Positions 43,421 to 55,400 of a stretch of DNA of 64,000 bases are shown here, piece after piece. The position numbers and the translations under genes are program-made. The first letter of the stretch is position 1, and the number at the start of each line of letters is the position of its first letter. Source of the stretch: Calycina herbarum (Eukaryota > Ascomycota > Leotiomycetes > Helotiales > Pezizellaceae); the NCBI GenBank assembly GCA_001414485.1, contig LLEY01000035.1, forward strand, positions 372,001 through 436,000, written 5' to 3'. Under the pieces are notes generated by a model, which had not been told where the DNA came from, made no database searches, and saw only the letters and a list, made by a program, of their open reading frames with translations.

Positions 43421-45585
43421 TCACGATCCACTGGGACCAGCCTCTTCATCCTCCCCCTCAGTTCTCTGCCTTTTCCCCCGTAAGAAGTCCCCCAAGGTGT
43501 TACTTAAACTCCTCGTCCTGGTGACTCTGGACCACTCTCCTTCTGTTCCCAAAGATTTACTAACGTGATCCGATGCATCCGCCGTTTTCGGCGGTGAAGT
43601 CCCCGATTCATCATAATAGCTACTGGCATTCGTGCCATGCGAAAGTCGCTGGGACCCAGATTTCGACCTCCGAATTCCTAGACGAGGTCGTTTTATTCGT
43701 GGTGATTCGACACCACGTCTTAATGTGTCCGCGACGACAACACTCAACCCACCAGAAAGCGGCGAGATGAATGGTCCCGGCATCATTCGCGCTATTGAAT
43801 GCCTTGCAGCCGGTGTAACAGGTCGGTCCGCCTCGGGTGGTGCAGGAGATTGCTGTAAGTTGGGATGTGTGTGTAAGTTTCCATGTGAGGATGATCTGTC
43901 TGCCGCTTGTGGCCTCAATAAGTCGCTTAATGATGTTTGTGCTTCCGTGGGTAGCACGGGAGAGGAAATCGTGTTTATGTAGCCCAGGTGTTTTGGGCCC
44001 ACAAGGTCTTCGCTTGAGCCTTTCCAGGGATTCGTGAGAGCTGGTTGGTCGTTGTCTGAGGATGTTGGTACTCGAGACGATTGAGGGTACGAGGAATTCG
44101 AAAACATCTTTGGAGTACGAGGCCTCGAAGAAGTGGAAGGCTCTGCAAAACTGACCCGAGATGATCTCCTTGTATCGGGTTCGTCATCATAGGTGCCGTC
44201 TCCATATCGAGCAGGAGGTTTTGACCGTACTGAGCCAAAGTTGTTTTCCTTTAATGGAGGTGCAACCTCGGTACCGCTTGGGTCTTGATTCAAAAGCCCA
44301 ATTCTTTCCCGTCCTTCTGCAGCATCGTCCTCAACTTCTTCTTCTTCGTCATCGTGGGAAGCCCGTCCACTGGTGATGAGGTATACACCAGAAAATGTCA
44401 AGAGACAGCCTCCAATGAATTTTCCCACGCTATCTCCAGTCGTTTTCTCAAAATCTCTGTAAAGAATGGCACTTCCAATGATGACCGAGAGGGTAAACAT
44501 GACGAACTGTACAGGAATGACTTGCGTCGAGTCAAACCTTTGCAGGGCTTTGTTGACGTATCGGACTTGCATCACAGCTGTACCAACTAAGACAGCAATA
44601 AGGGCATATGTCACTGGAGTGGTAAATGCTCTCCAGAGGGTCGAGGAAAGCATTGATGCAACGCCTTTGGTTGATAAAGCCGTATATCCGCCTAGAAATG
44701 GTTAGAATAAAATCGACCATTGAACATGCACTACTCACCGAACAATCCTACGAGTCCGAGGTCGATCAAGGAAGTTTTGCTTCCATATTTCGGACTTGCC
44801 CACATCAACACCACAATTAAGGATATGGTAATGGCCATATAAATTTCAAATTCGAGATTTGTGATGGCACCCCATATTTCGTGAGGCCCAAATTTCTTCT
44901 CCTGTGTCTTTGCACTCAGCACAACTGTAACAGCCCCGGCCACGGCGACCACCACCCCCCAGAAATCCCGCAATCGAAATTGTTCTTTTAACATAATTGG
45001 CGCTATCACGCAGTTGGAGATCAAAGCTACCACACCCAACGGAGAAACGATCGAGGCCGGGGCGAAGCCATATGCTAAGAAGTTGCCTGCTTCTCCAATT
45101 GTCATCAAAATAATGCCGCCCCACCAGTATGGCGATTTAAGATATGTTTGGACATCCGTAGTCTCGTGCTTGGAGCAGGATGAATCGTCGGAATTGGTGG
45201 AGAGGAATGATCTCCTCAATGGATCGTCCTCCTCGCCATCCACTTGCTCGTGATCGTGATCGGGGCCATGCCCATTTGTGCCCGCTGTTCCATAACCGCT
45301 CTGGATTCCTTTGGCAATGGCTTTCGCCCTTTCTTTCCGCCGTGCCTTCTCTTCATGTAGCCGAATATGCGCATATCGTTGGATGTTGAGGGCGAAGGAT
45401 ATGAGGATGTTTCCGATTATTGCCGTGACAATGCCAATCAATGACGACCAACGCTGCAGTTGAGTTCCCCCATCTTCGACAGAGAATATGCTGCTGGGTC
45501 CAAGGGAAGGAGAAACTGAAGAGGAAATCGAAGCGCTGAGATTGGGAATCGTGGCAGCGTCGACTGCAGGGGCGGATAGATACAT
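43421..45585 (-). CDS. NIPA-type magnesium transporter
   Basis: Membrane protein of 705 residues (exons 45585-44739 and 44691-43421, intron 47 nt) of the NIPA/DUF803 family of Mg2+ transporters, a branch of the drug/metabolite transporter superfamily. An N-terminal membrane segment (SLIGIVTAIIGNILISFALN) is followed by a charged loop (HEEKARRKERAKA). The conserved core follows: SPYWWGGIILMTIGEAGNFLAYGFAPASIVSPLGVVALISN, LKEQFRLRDFWGVVVAVAGA, ITISLIVVLMWA, TPVTYALIAVLVGTAVMQVRYVNKAL, STQVIPVQFVMFTLSVIIGSAILYRDF, GCLLTFSGVYLIT. The last ~280 residues are a hydrophilic, Ser/Pro-rich cytosolic tail typical of the filamentous-fungal form. Divergent from WDR70-like gene 374 bases away. No sign of damage. 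Confidence 0.9.
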
Positions 45586-45959
45586 GACAATCGGGAGGTT
45601 GTAGGTCGTAGACTTTCTTCGAGTTTCACCCCCTCATAGCCCCCCCAGAACGAACTCCGCGAGAAGTGTGTTGATGGGAGATTCCGACATAAGCTTGAGG
45701 ATGTTTGAGTAAGAGAATTGGCAGAGGACCGTAATCGAGCTGTGGTTTGGTATGTCGGGATTTCGGGTAGTTGGTATAGTGAAGGTCGCTGGAAGAAAGT
45801 GGATGTTGATTGTGAATCTTTTGCGGCTGCACCACATCGTCATTCGGCAGAACCCAAGACCCCGAACCACCCAGGCTCGCCTAGAGCGGTACCCTGAATA
45901 CTCCCTGAATACTTTCGGGTCATCATTAAACATCATATCAACTTGCGACGCGACCAAGG
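45586..45959. promoter_or_regulatory. Divergent promoter region
   Basis: 374 bases between the head-to-head NIPA-type and WDR70-type genes; both promoters must lie here. No clear TATA box or repeat identified. Confidence 0.55.
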
Positions 45960-47780
45960 ATGAGCGACGACGAGGATTTCGAGGTCGACACGCCCGAATT
46001 GGCAGCGGATGACCCTATGAGGGCATTCCTGCCGCAGTCTTTTGGCAAAAAGACCAAGGAGGCAGATGTTGCGGCGCAAATTGGGCGGACGAAGAGAGCT
46101 ATCGATAAAGCTCCAATTCCAGCCTCAGCGCCAGCGATTAATGCAGAGGAAGGGGAAGCAGGAATTGAGAATCGGGTACAACAAGAGCCAGAATCGAGAG
46201 AAGACGGATCCGACAACGACAACGACGACGACGACGACGACGATGACTCCGACGATTCTGAAGACGACGAATTCCCCGTCTCCCACGAACTGGTCCTGAA
46301 AACCCACGATCGCGCAGTCACCACCACTACCCTCGATCCTTCAGGCTCACGATTGATCAGTGGCTCGATAGACTGTACCCTCAAACTGCACGACTTTGCG
46401 TCCATAACACCGACGACCTTGCGAGCATTCAAAAGCGTGGACCCAAGTGCCGCGAAACCGTCGACCAATTCCGAAACGCATCCCATCAATCATGTCGAAT
46501 TCAATCCTCTGTCAGGCGGGTCATTCCTCTGCGTATCGGCACACCCACAAGCAAAAATAATGAGCAGAGACGGCGAAGTGCTGGCGGAATTCCAAAAGGG
46601 AGACATGTATTTGAGGGATATGAACAACACCAAAGGGCATGTCTCGGAAGTAACCACTGGCACATGGAACCCGGTCAACAGAGATATTTGCGTCACGGCT
46701 GGGACAGATAGTACATTACGAATCTGGGATGTTAATTTCCGGAGAAGTCAAAAGGAAGTGATAGTTCACAAGTCAAGAGCAGCTGGCTCAGCAGGAAGAA
46801 CAAGGATGACTGCTGTCGTCTGGGGAAGTCCTTTACAAGGCGGCAATAATATTCTTGTCGCAACGGCGCTGGATGGAAGTCTTGTCATGTGGAGTGGTGA
46901 TGGGCCTTTTGCGAGACCAACAGCAGAAATCAGAGAAGCTCATACACCAAATACTTGGACTGGGGGTGTTGACATTAGTCCTGATGGTCGAATGGTTATT
47001 ACTAGGGGCGGAGACAACCTTATCAAGCTCTGGGACACGCGAAAATTCAAAGCACCTGTGGTTACTGTTTCTCATCCTTCGACATCGGATCACTACTCCA
47101 TGACAAATATCAAATATTCTCCAAATGGATCCAGCATTCTGACTGGATCGGCATCTGGTCACCTTCACATATTGAATCCTGGAAATTTAAAGCCAGAGCT
47201 GGTCACACCAGTAACTCCAGGATCCCCGTTAATTACAGTTCAATGGCATCCAAAGCTCAATCAAATAGTAACAGGATCTGCAAATTCCGAAGTTCACGTT
47301 CTTTACAACCCAAATACCTCCTCTCGTGGGGCAGTCGATGTAATGTCCCGCGCTCCAAAGAAGCGACATGTGGACGACGACCCCAACTTTACCACCGACC
47401 AATCTACCGGTATCTCTGGGGACAGCATCGTCACCCCGGGCGGTGTTCTAACCAACACCAATACCAATTCCTATGCTGCTCGGCATCCTACAGTTGGACT
47501 CACAGTTTCGGGTAGATCTCGTGATCCTCGCAGACCGCAGATCCCAATGGTTACGCCTTTCATGAAATCCAAACCTGATGAGCAGTTTATTAATGAGAGT
47601 ATTCCACTAAGTAGCATGCGAGATGAAGATCCCCGCGAAGCTTTGCTGAAATATGCAGAGCTTGCGAAGAGCGATCCGATGTTTACGAATGCTTGGAAAG
47701 AGACACAACCTGTTACTCAGTATCAGGAGGCGAGCGATGATGAGGATGATGGGCCGGATAAAAAGAAGGTTAAACGATAA
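45960..47780 (+). CDS. WD40-repeat protein, WDR70-like
   Basis: 606 residues, single exon. It matches the conserved eukaryotic WDR70 family (in yeast models linked to chromatin ubiquitination and DNA-damage response; function here is by family only). An acidic N-terminus with an Asp run encoded by a GAC/GAT trinucleotide repeat (46209-46251) leads to PVSHELVLKTHDRAVTTTTL and seven or so WD blades: GSRLISGSIDCTLKLHDF, NRDICVTAGTDSTLRIWDV, ILVATALDGSLVMWSG, GRMVITRGGDNLIKLWDTR, GSSILTGSASGHLHIL, LNQIVTGSANSEVHVLY. The family-typical C-terminal segment is present (RDPRRPQIPMVTPFMKSKPD, DPREALLKYAELAKSDPMF). A basic end (DKKKVKR) could be a nuclear signal. Normal length, no damage. Confidence 0.92.
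   Translation: MSDDEDFEVDTPELAADDPMRAFLPQSFGKKTKEADVAAQIGRTKRAIDKAPIPASAPAINAEEGEAGIENRVQQEPESREDGSDNDNDDDDDDDDSDDSEDDEFPVSHELVLKTHDRAVTTTTLDPSGSRLISGSIDCTLKLHDFASITPTTLRAFKSVDPSAAKPSTNSETHPINHVEFNPLSGGSFLCVSAHPQAKIMSRDGEVLAEFQKGDMYLRDMNNTKGHVSEVTTGTWNPVNRDICVTAGTDSTLRIWDVNFRRSQKEVIVHKSRAAGSAGRTRMTAVVWGSPLQGGNNILVATALDGSLVMWSGDGPFARPTAEIREAHTPNTWTGGVDISPDGRMVITRGGDNLIKLWDTRKFKAPVVTVSHPSTSDHYSMTNIKYSPNGSSILTGSASGHLHILNPGNLKPELVTPVTPGSPLITVQWHPKLNQIVTGSANSEVHVLYNPNTSSRGAVDVMSRAPKKRHVDDDPNFTTDQSTGISGDSIVTPGGVLTNTNTNSYAARHPTVGLTVSGRSRDPRRPQIPMVTPFMKSKPDEQFINESIPLSSMRDEDPREALLKYAELAKSDPMFTNAWKETQPVTQYQEASDDEDDGPDKKKVKR
46209..46251 (+). repeat. GAC/GAT trinucleotide run in WDR70-like gene
   Basis: A run of mostly GAC codons encoding Asn/Asp residues in the acidic N-terminal part; likely length-variable between strains. 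Confidence 0.7.
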
Positions 47781-50416
47781 ATTGCATTTTATGTTTTTGA
47801 TAGATACCCGGCGTTGGGAAACGGAAAATATAGTGGAATGGAGTTTAGGTTGATAGGAATTCTCTCAGAGCGTGAAGCTGTGAATTCGAAATTGGAAAAG
47901 TTTGTTTATTATACTATGCTGAGATGATCATCCCGTTGCTCGGGTGCTTGCTTTCCTCTCCACTTTATTCATCCCACCCAATTATTCTTCCCTTCGACCA
48001 TTCATTAGCATTCATCCTTCTCAATCAGAATTCCCCATGAGGTTGCTTTCGGTGGACCACCTTGTGACATCTCACAAGCACTTAGTCAGTGAGCCAATTG
48101 ACCTCGTACCTGGTATGTCTGGCATCGAGAAACGAGACCCGTGAGTTTAGATTTCCTGGAGGTTATTGAGCACGAAGCCATGAATTTGAAACTGGAGAAG
48201 TGTATGACTATTTCGACCGTCAATAAGAATCCATTTCCCGTGAGGTGCCCTCAGTCCCTTCCATGGGCCATCTAGTGCTCCAAATTGTGACATCCCGATC
48301 GTAGAAGCCGCTTGGTAAGAGGGAGGCATTGAGCAAGAGCTGCAGTGGCCTGGTATTGCTCATTGGGCATCAACAAGGCCCAGCACGCCAACAGAAGGAA
48401 AATCTTCAGAACCTTCGCTTTGCCTCCACAACCTCTGCTCCCAGCTTTTCCGCCACCTCCCATTTCAGAAGTAACTATCTATCTGGTGGACCCTTCCCTT
48501 TGAGCCGCTCCTACCTTTTCTGCACTAGGTAGACAGCGACGAACCTGGAGGGAAGTCTTCCCGGCGTGCGTCAACAAGGGAAGGAACGACTTGGTCCCAA
48601 GTCTCGTCGACCACGCAGGCGACCACGCTCTCAAGGTCGCTCCTTCCCTTCAACCCCCCCACAACACCAACGAAGCATTCTAGCCGTAAGCGCGTGCACC
48701 TGTCCCTGGTTCTCGCAAGAAAGGAAGGAACGACCACCCCTTGACGCGAAAGCCCAACGCTAAGGAAATCTTTAAAACCTCCGCCCTCCTCTAACTTTCT
48801 CTTCCTTTTCTTCTCTTCTCTTCAACAACACATTTTCTCCCCGCGTCGACAACCCAATCTCCATCACCCTGAACCCGGGCAAGGCGCTCACCATCACTCA
48901 TCCCCCTGACGGTTGAAGCATCGATAAGACTGTTTCAATAGCACGAACACCACGTTGAGAAGTAACAGTCTCTTTCTCGTTGGTACATTCTTCTTATCAT
49001 TGGCACTGTGGCGAATGGTTGTAGGTTCAGCTTCAAGGGGTGATGGCGTTGGGTGGAGACTCCTTCTATGACACTCTCCTTCTGGTTCTTTTTGGAGGTT
49101 TAGTGGTTTGTTTAGAGGACTCCAGGAAGAGGCAAGTGACTCCTGCAATGTCTTGCGATCCCATCTACTGACATTCTGGCAGATGCGTATCGGGTTTTCG
49201 CCATTCGAGAAGTCGAACGAGGGGGCCATCATCCAGCGATATGGAGAGGTCGAAGAAGCCATCAGCCAGCAATTGGAGAGAGCCGCAAGACGCTGTCGGA
49301 GGTAAGTGTTCACGATGAACTCCTTGACTTACACCCATCCTCAGCAAACTCTTGACACCCCTCAACATCTCGCGACACCTCACCTCGACACTCAACAGAT
49401 TGCTCCATCTGTTGGAGTGTTGTGGTAGGATGAACTTTCCCGTCTACCACTCCAGTCGCAATTCATCCCATCGACTCTGTGATGAATTGCGGCTGGCTTG
49501 CTTTGTTGTTTCGTTGCCATCGCTGCCTTTGCTTTCAATCGCAATTGTCTTTATGAATGATTCATCCTTCTCATCTCAGCTCAGATCGTTCAGCTTTGTT
49601 GCACATCGCGATTTCGTCACACGTTTTCCCCATGTTTTTCTCGTGAGGTTTAAATTTCAAAGTGGCCAATTGGTGGTGTGCCTTTGATGGGCGGGCACGT
49701 GAACACGTGGTTGTCGCGTGGTTAGTGGAGGTTTTGGTGGTGGCGGAGTTTTGAAGGGCGGGAAGTGGGGTATGTGGGGATTTGAGAATGCAAGTTATTT
49801 AAATCCCCTCACTTTTCATGAGGAGGTTTGATCTCATGAGAAGCCCCACGGGTTGTGTTGAAGTCCATTGGTAGCGGTGCGTAGTGGTGGTGCGTATGGT
49901 TGTGGCACCACAGAGTTTAGCGAGTCTGCCTTTTTGATCAATACCTTTTTGCATGCCTGTGGTGTCAACACCAGACTCCGGCATCGATCGAGTGAGCCTG
50001 TAAACAATATCGGTAAAGATAATAACAATAATATCGATAGTTATCGATATGTCGTGTAATTCTGAAATTGTATTCGTACGGGACGATTGATATCATGGGG
50101 TCACTGATGAATATCGGGGTCAATATACATCGATGCATGTCGCATAGCTACCCACGTCAGATGACCTCCTGCTTTTAGTCCCACACACTCAGCATGCTTT
50201 GAAAACGGGAATAAACTATCCACTTCCCTGCTCACTCATTTTGTGTTGTTGAATCCATATTGTTCGGAAAAGAACTATTTTCTATTGTACGATATAACCC
50301 TGCGTGCAGCAGGCGTGTATCTGTCTCTTCCTCCTCCAAAGTTGCAGTAACATATTGAGTTCATTGCGAATGGAACAAGCCATATCGATCCGCCTCCTCG
50401 CTTTTTCCACTGGTTT
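47781..50416. other. 2.6 kb without a convincing gene
   Basis: Contains an imperfect direct repeat (about 47868-48050 and 48168-48260, sharing GAAGC-TGAATT-GAAA-TGGA blocks) and several copies of a GGTCGCTCC-type motif in both orientations (48576-48735). One candidate exon, 49108-49304 (QMRIGFSPFEKSNEGAI, VEEAISQQLERAARRCR), ends in a consensus GTAAGT donor but has no recognised partner or family. A TATCGATA-rich palindromic stretch lies at 50030-50052. It may be relic repetitive DNA. Confidence 0.45.
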
Positions 50417-52432
50417 CTATGATGAAGTCGATTTCGCCCCTGTAAAGTTCTTTCTGCCCACCTTTCTTGGCTTCGAGTTCTTCTCTTTCTCTAATTCAAC
50501 ATGGCTTTCTACTTCATTGGCTCTGGCTCTGTGATACTCGTCACTCAAAATTTCATATAACATTCTTCCTTCGTTTGTCTCCATCACATATTCATCGAAG
50601 TCAAAATCGTCATCTCCACCTCTTGCGGACATGATTTGACCAAATGCTCTGTCAAATCTGCTCATATCATAGCAAACCACGGCATCGCTTGCGATAGCTT
50701 TCATTGTTGTATTCCAGCTGATCACCTCAGCGAGCTCTAGGGAACACTTTTCAACAACATATTTGTGGTCGAGTTTATACCGTTGCTTGAAATAGGCCGA
50801 GTCGGTTCTTGGAGGAATTGGTAGATCCGATTCATAAAGTAGAGCATCGGCAGCTGCGTTTCCCTACATCAAAGATTTATTAGTATGAAATCTTTATACC
50901 ACAGATTTCTCAAAAAGGATTCTTACAGTATGAGCAGCAGTATTGCCAGTCTCCTTTAACCGAGGATCCTGTTCTGCCCAAAATTTGCTCTTCTCCATAT
51001 GTCGATTTCGAAGGTGTCCCCCGGAAACGACCAATGGCTTGAATTTTTCGTATTTGCTTTTCTCCTTGCCAAGTTCCGCCTCGTGTTCTCGGGTCATGTT
51101 TTCAATAAGGGATTTATAGTTAGCCAACTCCGTCTTCTGTGTGCGAACGGTTTGCTGAATTTTTGTGATTTCTCCGCCTTGTCTCTTTATCTTTTGCTTA
51201 CAGTCCTCCATCTCCGCTTCCTTTTTGTTGAGTTCTTCACTGTGACAGTCTTTTTGGGCTTCCTTTTTCCTGAGTTCTTCGATGTGACAGTCTATTTCAA
51301 CTTCCTTCTTGCTGAGCTCTTTCCTGTGACAGTCGTTTTCAGCCTCCTTCTGGTGTGTTACAAGTTGATGTTTTTCTACGAGAGTGTCGCATCTTTTTTG
51401 AAGACCTGCTACTGTTACTTCGAGACCAACCTTCTCGACTTGTAATTGCTTTTTCATTTGTGCGGCACTGATTTCATACTGTTCCTTGAGAAGCACCAGC
51501 CCTTCGGAGGGACCATCGGCTCTCGACCACGAGTTCATGATTTGTTCTTGAGATGCTTCCATCTCCTTGATGGTGTCTTCTAGTTCGGAAAACCGATTGT
51601 TTTGCGCTTCAATTATTGCCCTGTGGAAAGTTTGTTCAAGGCGTAATTGATCGCGCTCGGACTTTACAGCTTCGAGGGTTTCACCACCTGGCTTAACGAG
51701 ACTCTGAAGACCATCGTCTATTTCTTCAGGTCGAGAGAAATTTGCCTCTAGCATTGCCTGCCTGTGTCTCGTAGTACACAATCTGTGATTGAGTTTAGAA
51801 ATCTTGATATCTTTGGCAATAATGAGCGCTTTTTGTTGCCATAAACTGAGAGAACTATGCTCTGTCGATTGCTCGTCTTGCACGTTCTCTTCTGGTCGTC
51901 CTTTCGCGTCGGCATTCGCAGATCCAACTGGTGTATTTCCTTCCGCAGTCAGTACCAGCCACATGGGACCAGTTGGCTGCTTATCCAAATCGACAACTCG
52001 GATGTTTGGTAGCTTGCTGATTGTTGCATTCGTTCGGCTATTGCTTCTCTCTCCCTCATTCCTCTTCTGCTCCCTCTCACTCACGACTCTGAGTTGCTCA
52101 TTCGTGGCCTTGAGTTGCTCATTCGTGGCCTTGAGTTGCTCATTCGTGGCTTTGGCTTGCTCTCCGAGAAGCTTGATCAGCTCTACAAGGCACTTCTGCC
52201 TCTCCTTAGATCCCTGTATAAGTTCGTGGTTTAATCGCGAAAGGCGCTTGACTTCCTCGTGCAGGTCGAATAGATGGCCGACTCCGCGGTGCAGCTTCGC
52301 GTATTGCGCGCTGTACTCGCAAACGATGTCCTGGTACTGTAGAATAAGCCCTTGGCAGGTGCGGACCAACTCCCTTTGTTCTGTGGGTGATTTCAATTTG
52401 AATAGCCTTAGTTCTTCGCGTTGGAGAGGCAT
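50417..52432 (-). CDS. Coiled-coil protein, paralog A
   Basis: 650 residues from exons 52432-50927 and 50863-50417 (intron 63 nt, GTAAGA, phase 0). No named family. Most of exon 1 is predicted coiled coil with tandem units: KATNEQL three times (a 21-bp DNA repeat near 52090-52160), and later a 15-residue unit around KKEAE-DCH-EEL four times. The region before the intron (FWAEQDPRLKETGNTAAHT) and exon 2 (GNAAADALLYESDLPIPPR, YKLDHKYVVEKCS, ISWNTTMKAIASDAVVCYDM, FDRAFGQIM) form a compact domain. The gene at 56402-58395 has the same domain and intron position. No signal peptide or membrane segment. Function unknown; the coiled coil suggests oligomerisation or scaffolding. Confidence 0.75.
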
Positions 52433-55400
52433 TTTGACGGGGGTATCTTGTGCGTGGGTTGTGTGAAATGAAGGAGTGTGGTTTTTTAGGGTATGAAAGG
52501 AAGGTGTAGCGTTTTTATGGCTATTTCTGTGAGTTTGGTGGTTTGAATTTGATGGGAGTAATTTGTGGGAGGGTTTGTTTATGTTGGTTTTGCATTCGGC
52601 TTTTCATTGGAGGGGAGAACGGACATGGCGCACGGCTTGGATAACAAACAGAATTACAACTAATGAGTGAGTGATAGGTATCATTGCAGAAGCAGATTAA
52701 GACTGAAGGTTCGGAATTGGTAAAAGGATTTGAACTAGAATGTTTAGGGTAGGTACTTTATAATATATAAATTACAAGAGTGGCTTATATATTTGGAAAT
52801 CTGGATAGGCGTAAGAAAAGTATCTCCTAGCCACTTTTTCATTGTTTACCTCTGTTTCGCGTTCATCTATTCACGTAAGAGTAATTCCGCAAAGCGCTGA
52901 AGTAAGTTGAAAGAGTTCGAGTAAAGTTGATACGTATGTATACTATAATAAAGGGGTTATTTAAAAGGTGTATGATAATTGAGTTAAAACATGTCATATA
53001 CTGGATAACTGGAAATAATTTGACTTTTGCCTAATATATGATATACCAAGTTACTGTTTTGACGTGACTGAATTGTTCTACTTCCTTGATGAAACCATTT
53101 TATATAAATTATATAAAGAGCAAATAGAAGTACAAATCTCAGACACTCTTCATTAATCTCAAGTGATATGTTTGAGTTAATAGAATCAGTCTAGTTATTT
53201 AGTAGAATCAAATTAAAACAAAGATCATACTGTAGATGAATTGAAATAATTCATTAGGCTCCTATGTTGGAGTAGTATAAACGAATGTTTCAATATTTAG
53301 CGAAACCTAACATCCGATAGGAGATATAGAGTTTGGTAAGATCTCTCGAAGTTATCTTTATTAATCGGAAGAAAACATTCGAAAATAAGTTTTAATGTCC
53401 GATAGATGGAGTTCGGTAACTTTCGTTCATAGGAGGAGTTACGGTTCGTAGACTTGAGAGGTTTGCATGTGCTTAAGGGTGTGAAAAGAGTGCCTTTCCT
53501 CGTGCCCACCATAAAATGGTTGTACTTTTAACCACAATTTGATCGTACTGATGATTGGTATTTAATATAGGTATGCGAGTTTAAGCTTATGGCAGGGGCC
53601 TGGAGGGAGACTTTGTGTGAGGGTTGAGTTTGGTGTTGTAATGCGAGTTCGCAACACGAGAGCCTAGCTGTCGACGATGGAGTCATTGGTACCTAAGAAA
53701 GTGAGTATGTGAGAAGTCTTAGTAAGAAGAGGATAGATTCACGGTGAAGAATTTGAAGTTATCTGCGGCCTAACTTTCAAATAAGGGTTCTCTCTTCCGG
53801 CTGTTGGTGGACGGATCTTGGGTGTTGGGAGATGTCGAGCGAATGTTCAGAGACTTCGGCAGCAGAAATAGGGGAACTCATAAAGCCATGTTGCAGTATT
53901 ATTGGTCCTAGCAAATTAGTCGCTGAGAAGAACGGCTGGACGAAAATGATACGAGAAACGATGTGGTTCTTTTGTGCCACACTCTAACCAAGGATACCTA
54001 CCCTAAGATCAAATAATGTCGGAAAAATATAACAGAAATTTCAATAGATTCCTATGAGTGTTGTTAGAAAGTATAGGGAGTTTAAGATAGTTTAAGTGAG
54101 TGGTTGTGGTTGTACTTTGGGAATTGAGATTGTGATGTTTGGGTACGGTTGGTGCCTCAAGCCAGCGTGTTTTTCTAGAGCCGCTCTGCTGACAAGCATA
54201 TTTGGGCTACACAGATGACCCTACGGAACAGATAACTAAATAACGCCGGGAAAATTATAATTTTTTTTTTAGAATGTCTCTAGATATTATGTGATATATC
54301 ATCAAAGTGAAGGATATCTTGGAACAGTGGTTGTATTTTTAATTTATGATCTACCAACGCTAGGAAGCTGGTGTTCGGGCTGTCAGATTGAGGAGGTTGG
54401 TTCCACCACTGAAAATAGTCGATCTTTCGTTGGGCCTGGGGCTGGCCACATAAAGTGACGACTTATAAAATCCGCACAACATACTAATAAACTGAGAGAA
54501 AAATACTTTTGATAATAAATGTGATGAGCTCATAAGTTCTGTCAATGTAGAAATTTGAATCAAAGGTGGGTTTCTGTAATGTTGTGGTTCTGGGTCCGGT
54601 TGGTTTGGGGGGAATGGTCGCTAACACAACACCGCGGTCACCGCACTAAAAGCTTGACTTCCATTTATAATGATACGACTTGATGCGTTTTACTTTTCAA
54701 ACGGGTAATGTATTACAAGTAGTAGGGACCAGCAGAGCAATGATCAATTAAGAAATTTAAAAGGGTGTTGCGTTAAGAAGCTGTAATACTCTGCCACGTG
54801 GTGAACTGATGCCCATAGCCCAAATAATCGATGCCGATTTTATGCCCATGGTGGAATTTAGAGGCCTGTACTATAGACTTGCAGTAACACTCTTAAATTT
54901 CTTGTAGACCTTTGATATAGCTAAATGAGAAGTTTGTTGCAAGGAAAGAATCCCGGGTTGCGACCTTTGGTTTTTATAGAATACGAGTAAAATGGAGTCG
55001 CCATAGAGGTTGCAGACGAGCCCTGCAAGTTAGCAATAAAACACAAGTATAAACATTCCGCTCACCTATCCACACTATGTTTTGTTCCGGTTGTTGAAGA
55101 CGATGTCGAGAAATTCTCTTAGACTGAATTGTGATGAGAAACAAAACTCTATAGAGAAGATATCAAGTACGAGTAGATAATGAAAATGATGATGCTTTTC
55201 CCTCTGTAAAGGAGAGGGAGCTCAGCGTCCCATATTTTTCTATACTTGGTTTTCGAGTTTTTCTATTAATGAAGCTGCAAAATGGACTTGGCAGCCGGTG
55301 GTAAACAACGACAATTAAGCGAGCTCAAAATGGTGTCCGCACTCACCTAAGCATAGATGCACAACCATAAGATCTACCATCAATTGTTTTCTTTTAGCGA

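Noticed and set aside
48894..49313. 139-codon minus-strand frame
   Set aside because: No family signature; the opposite strand has a better candidate exon with a GTAAGT donor, and neither is supported enough to call a gene.
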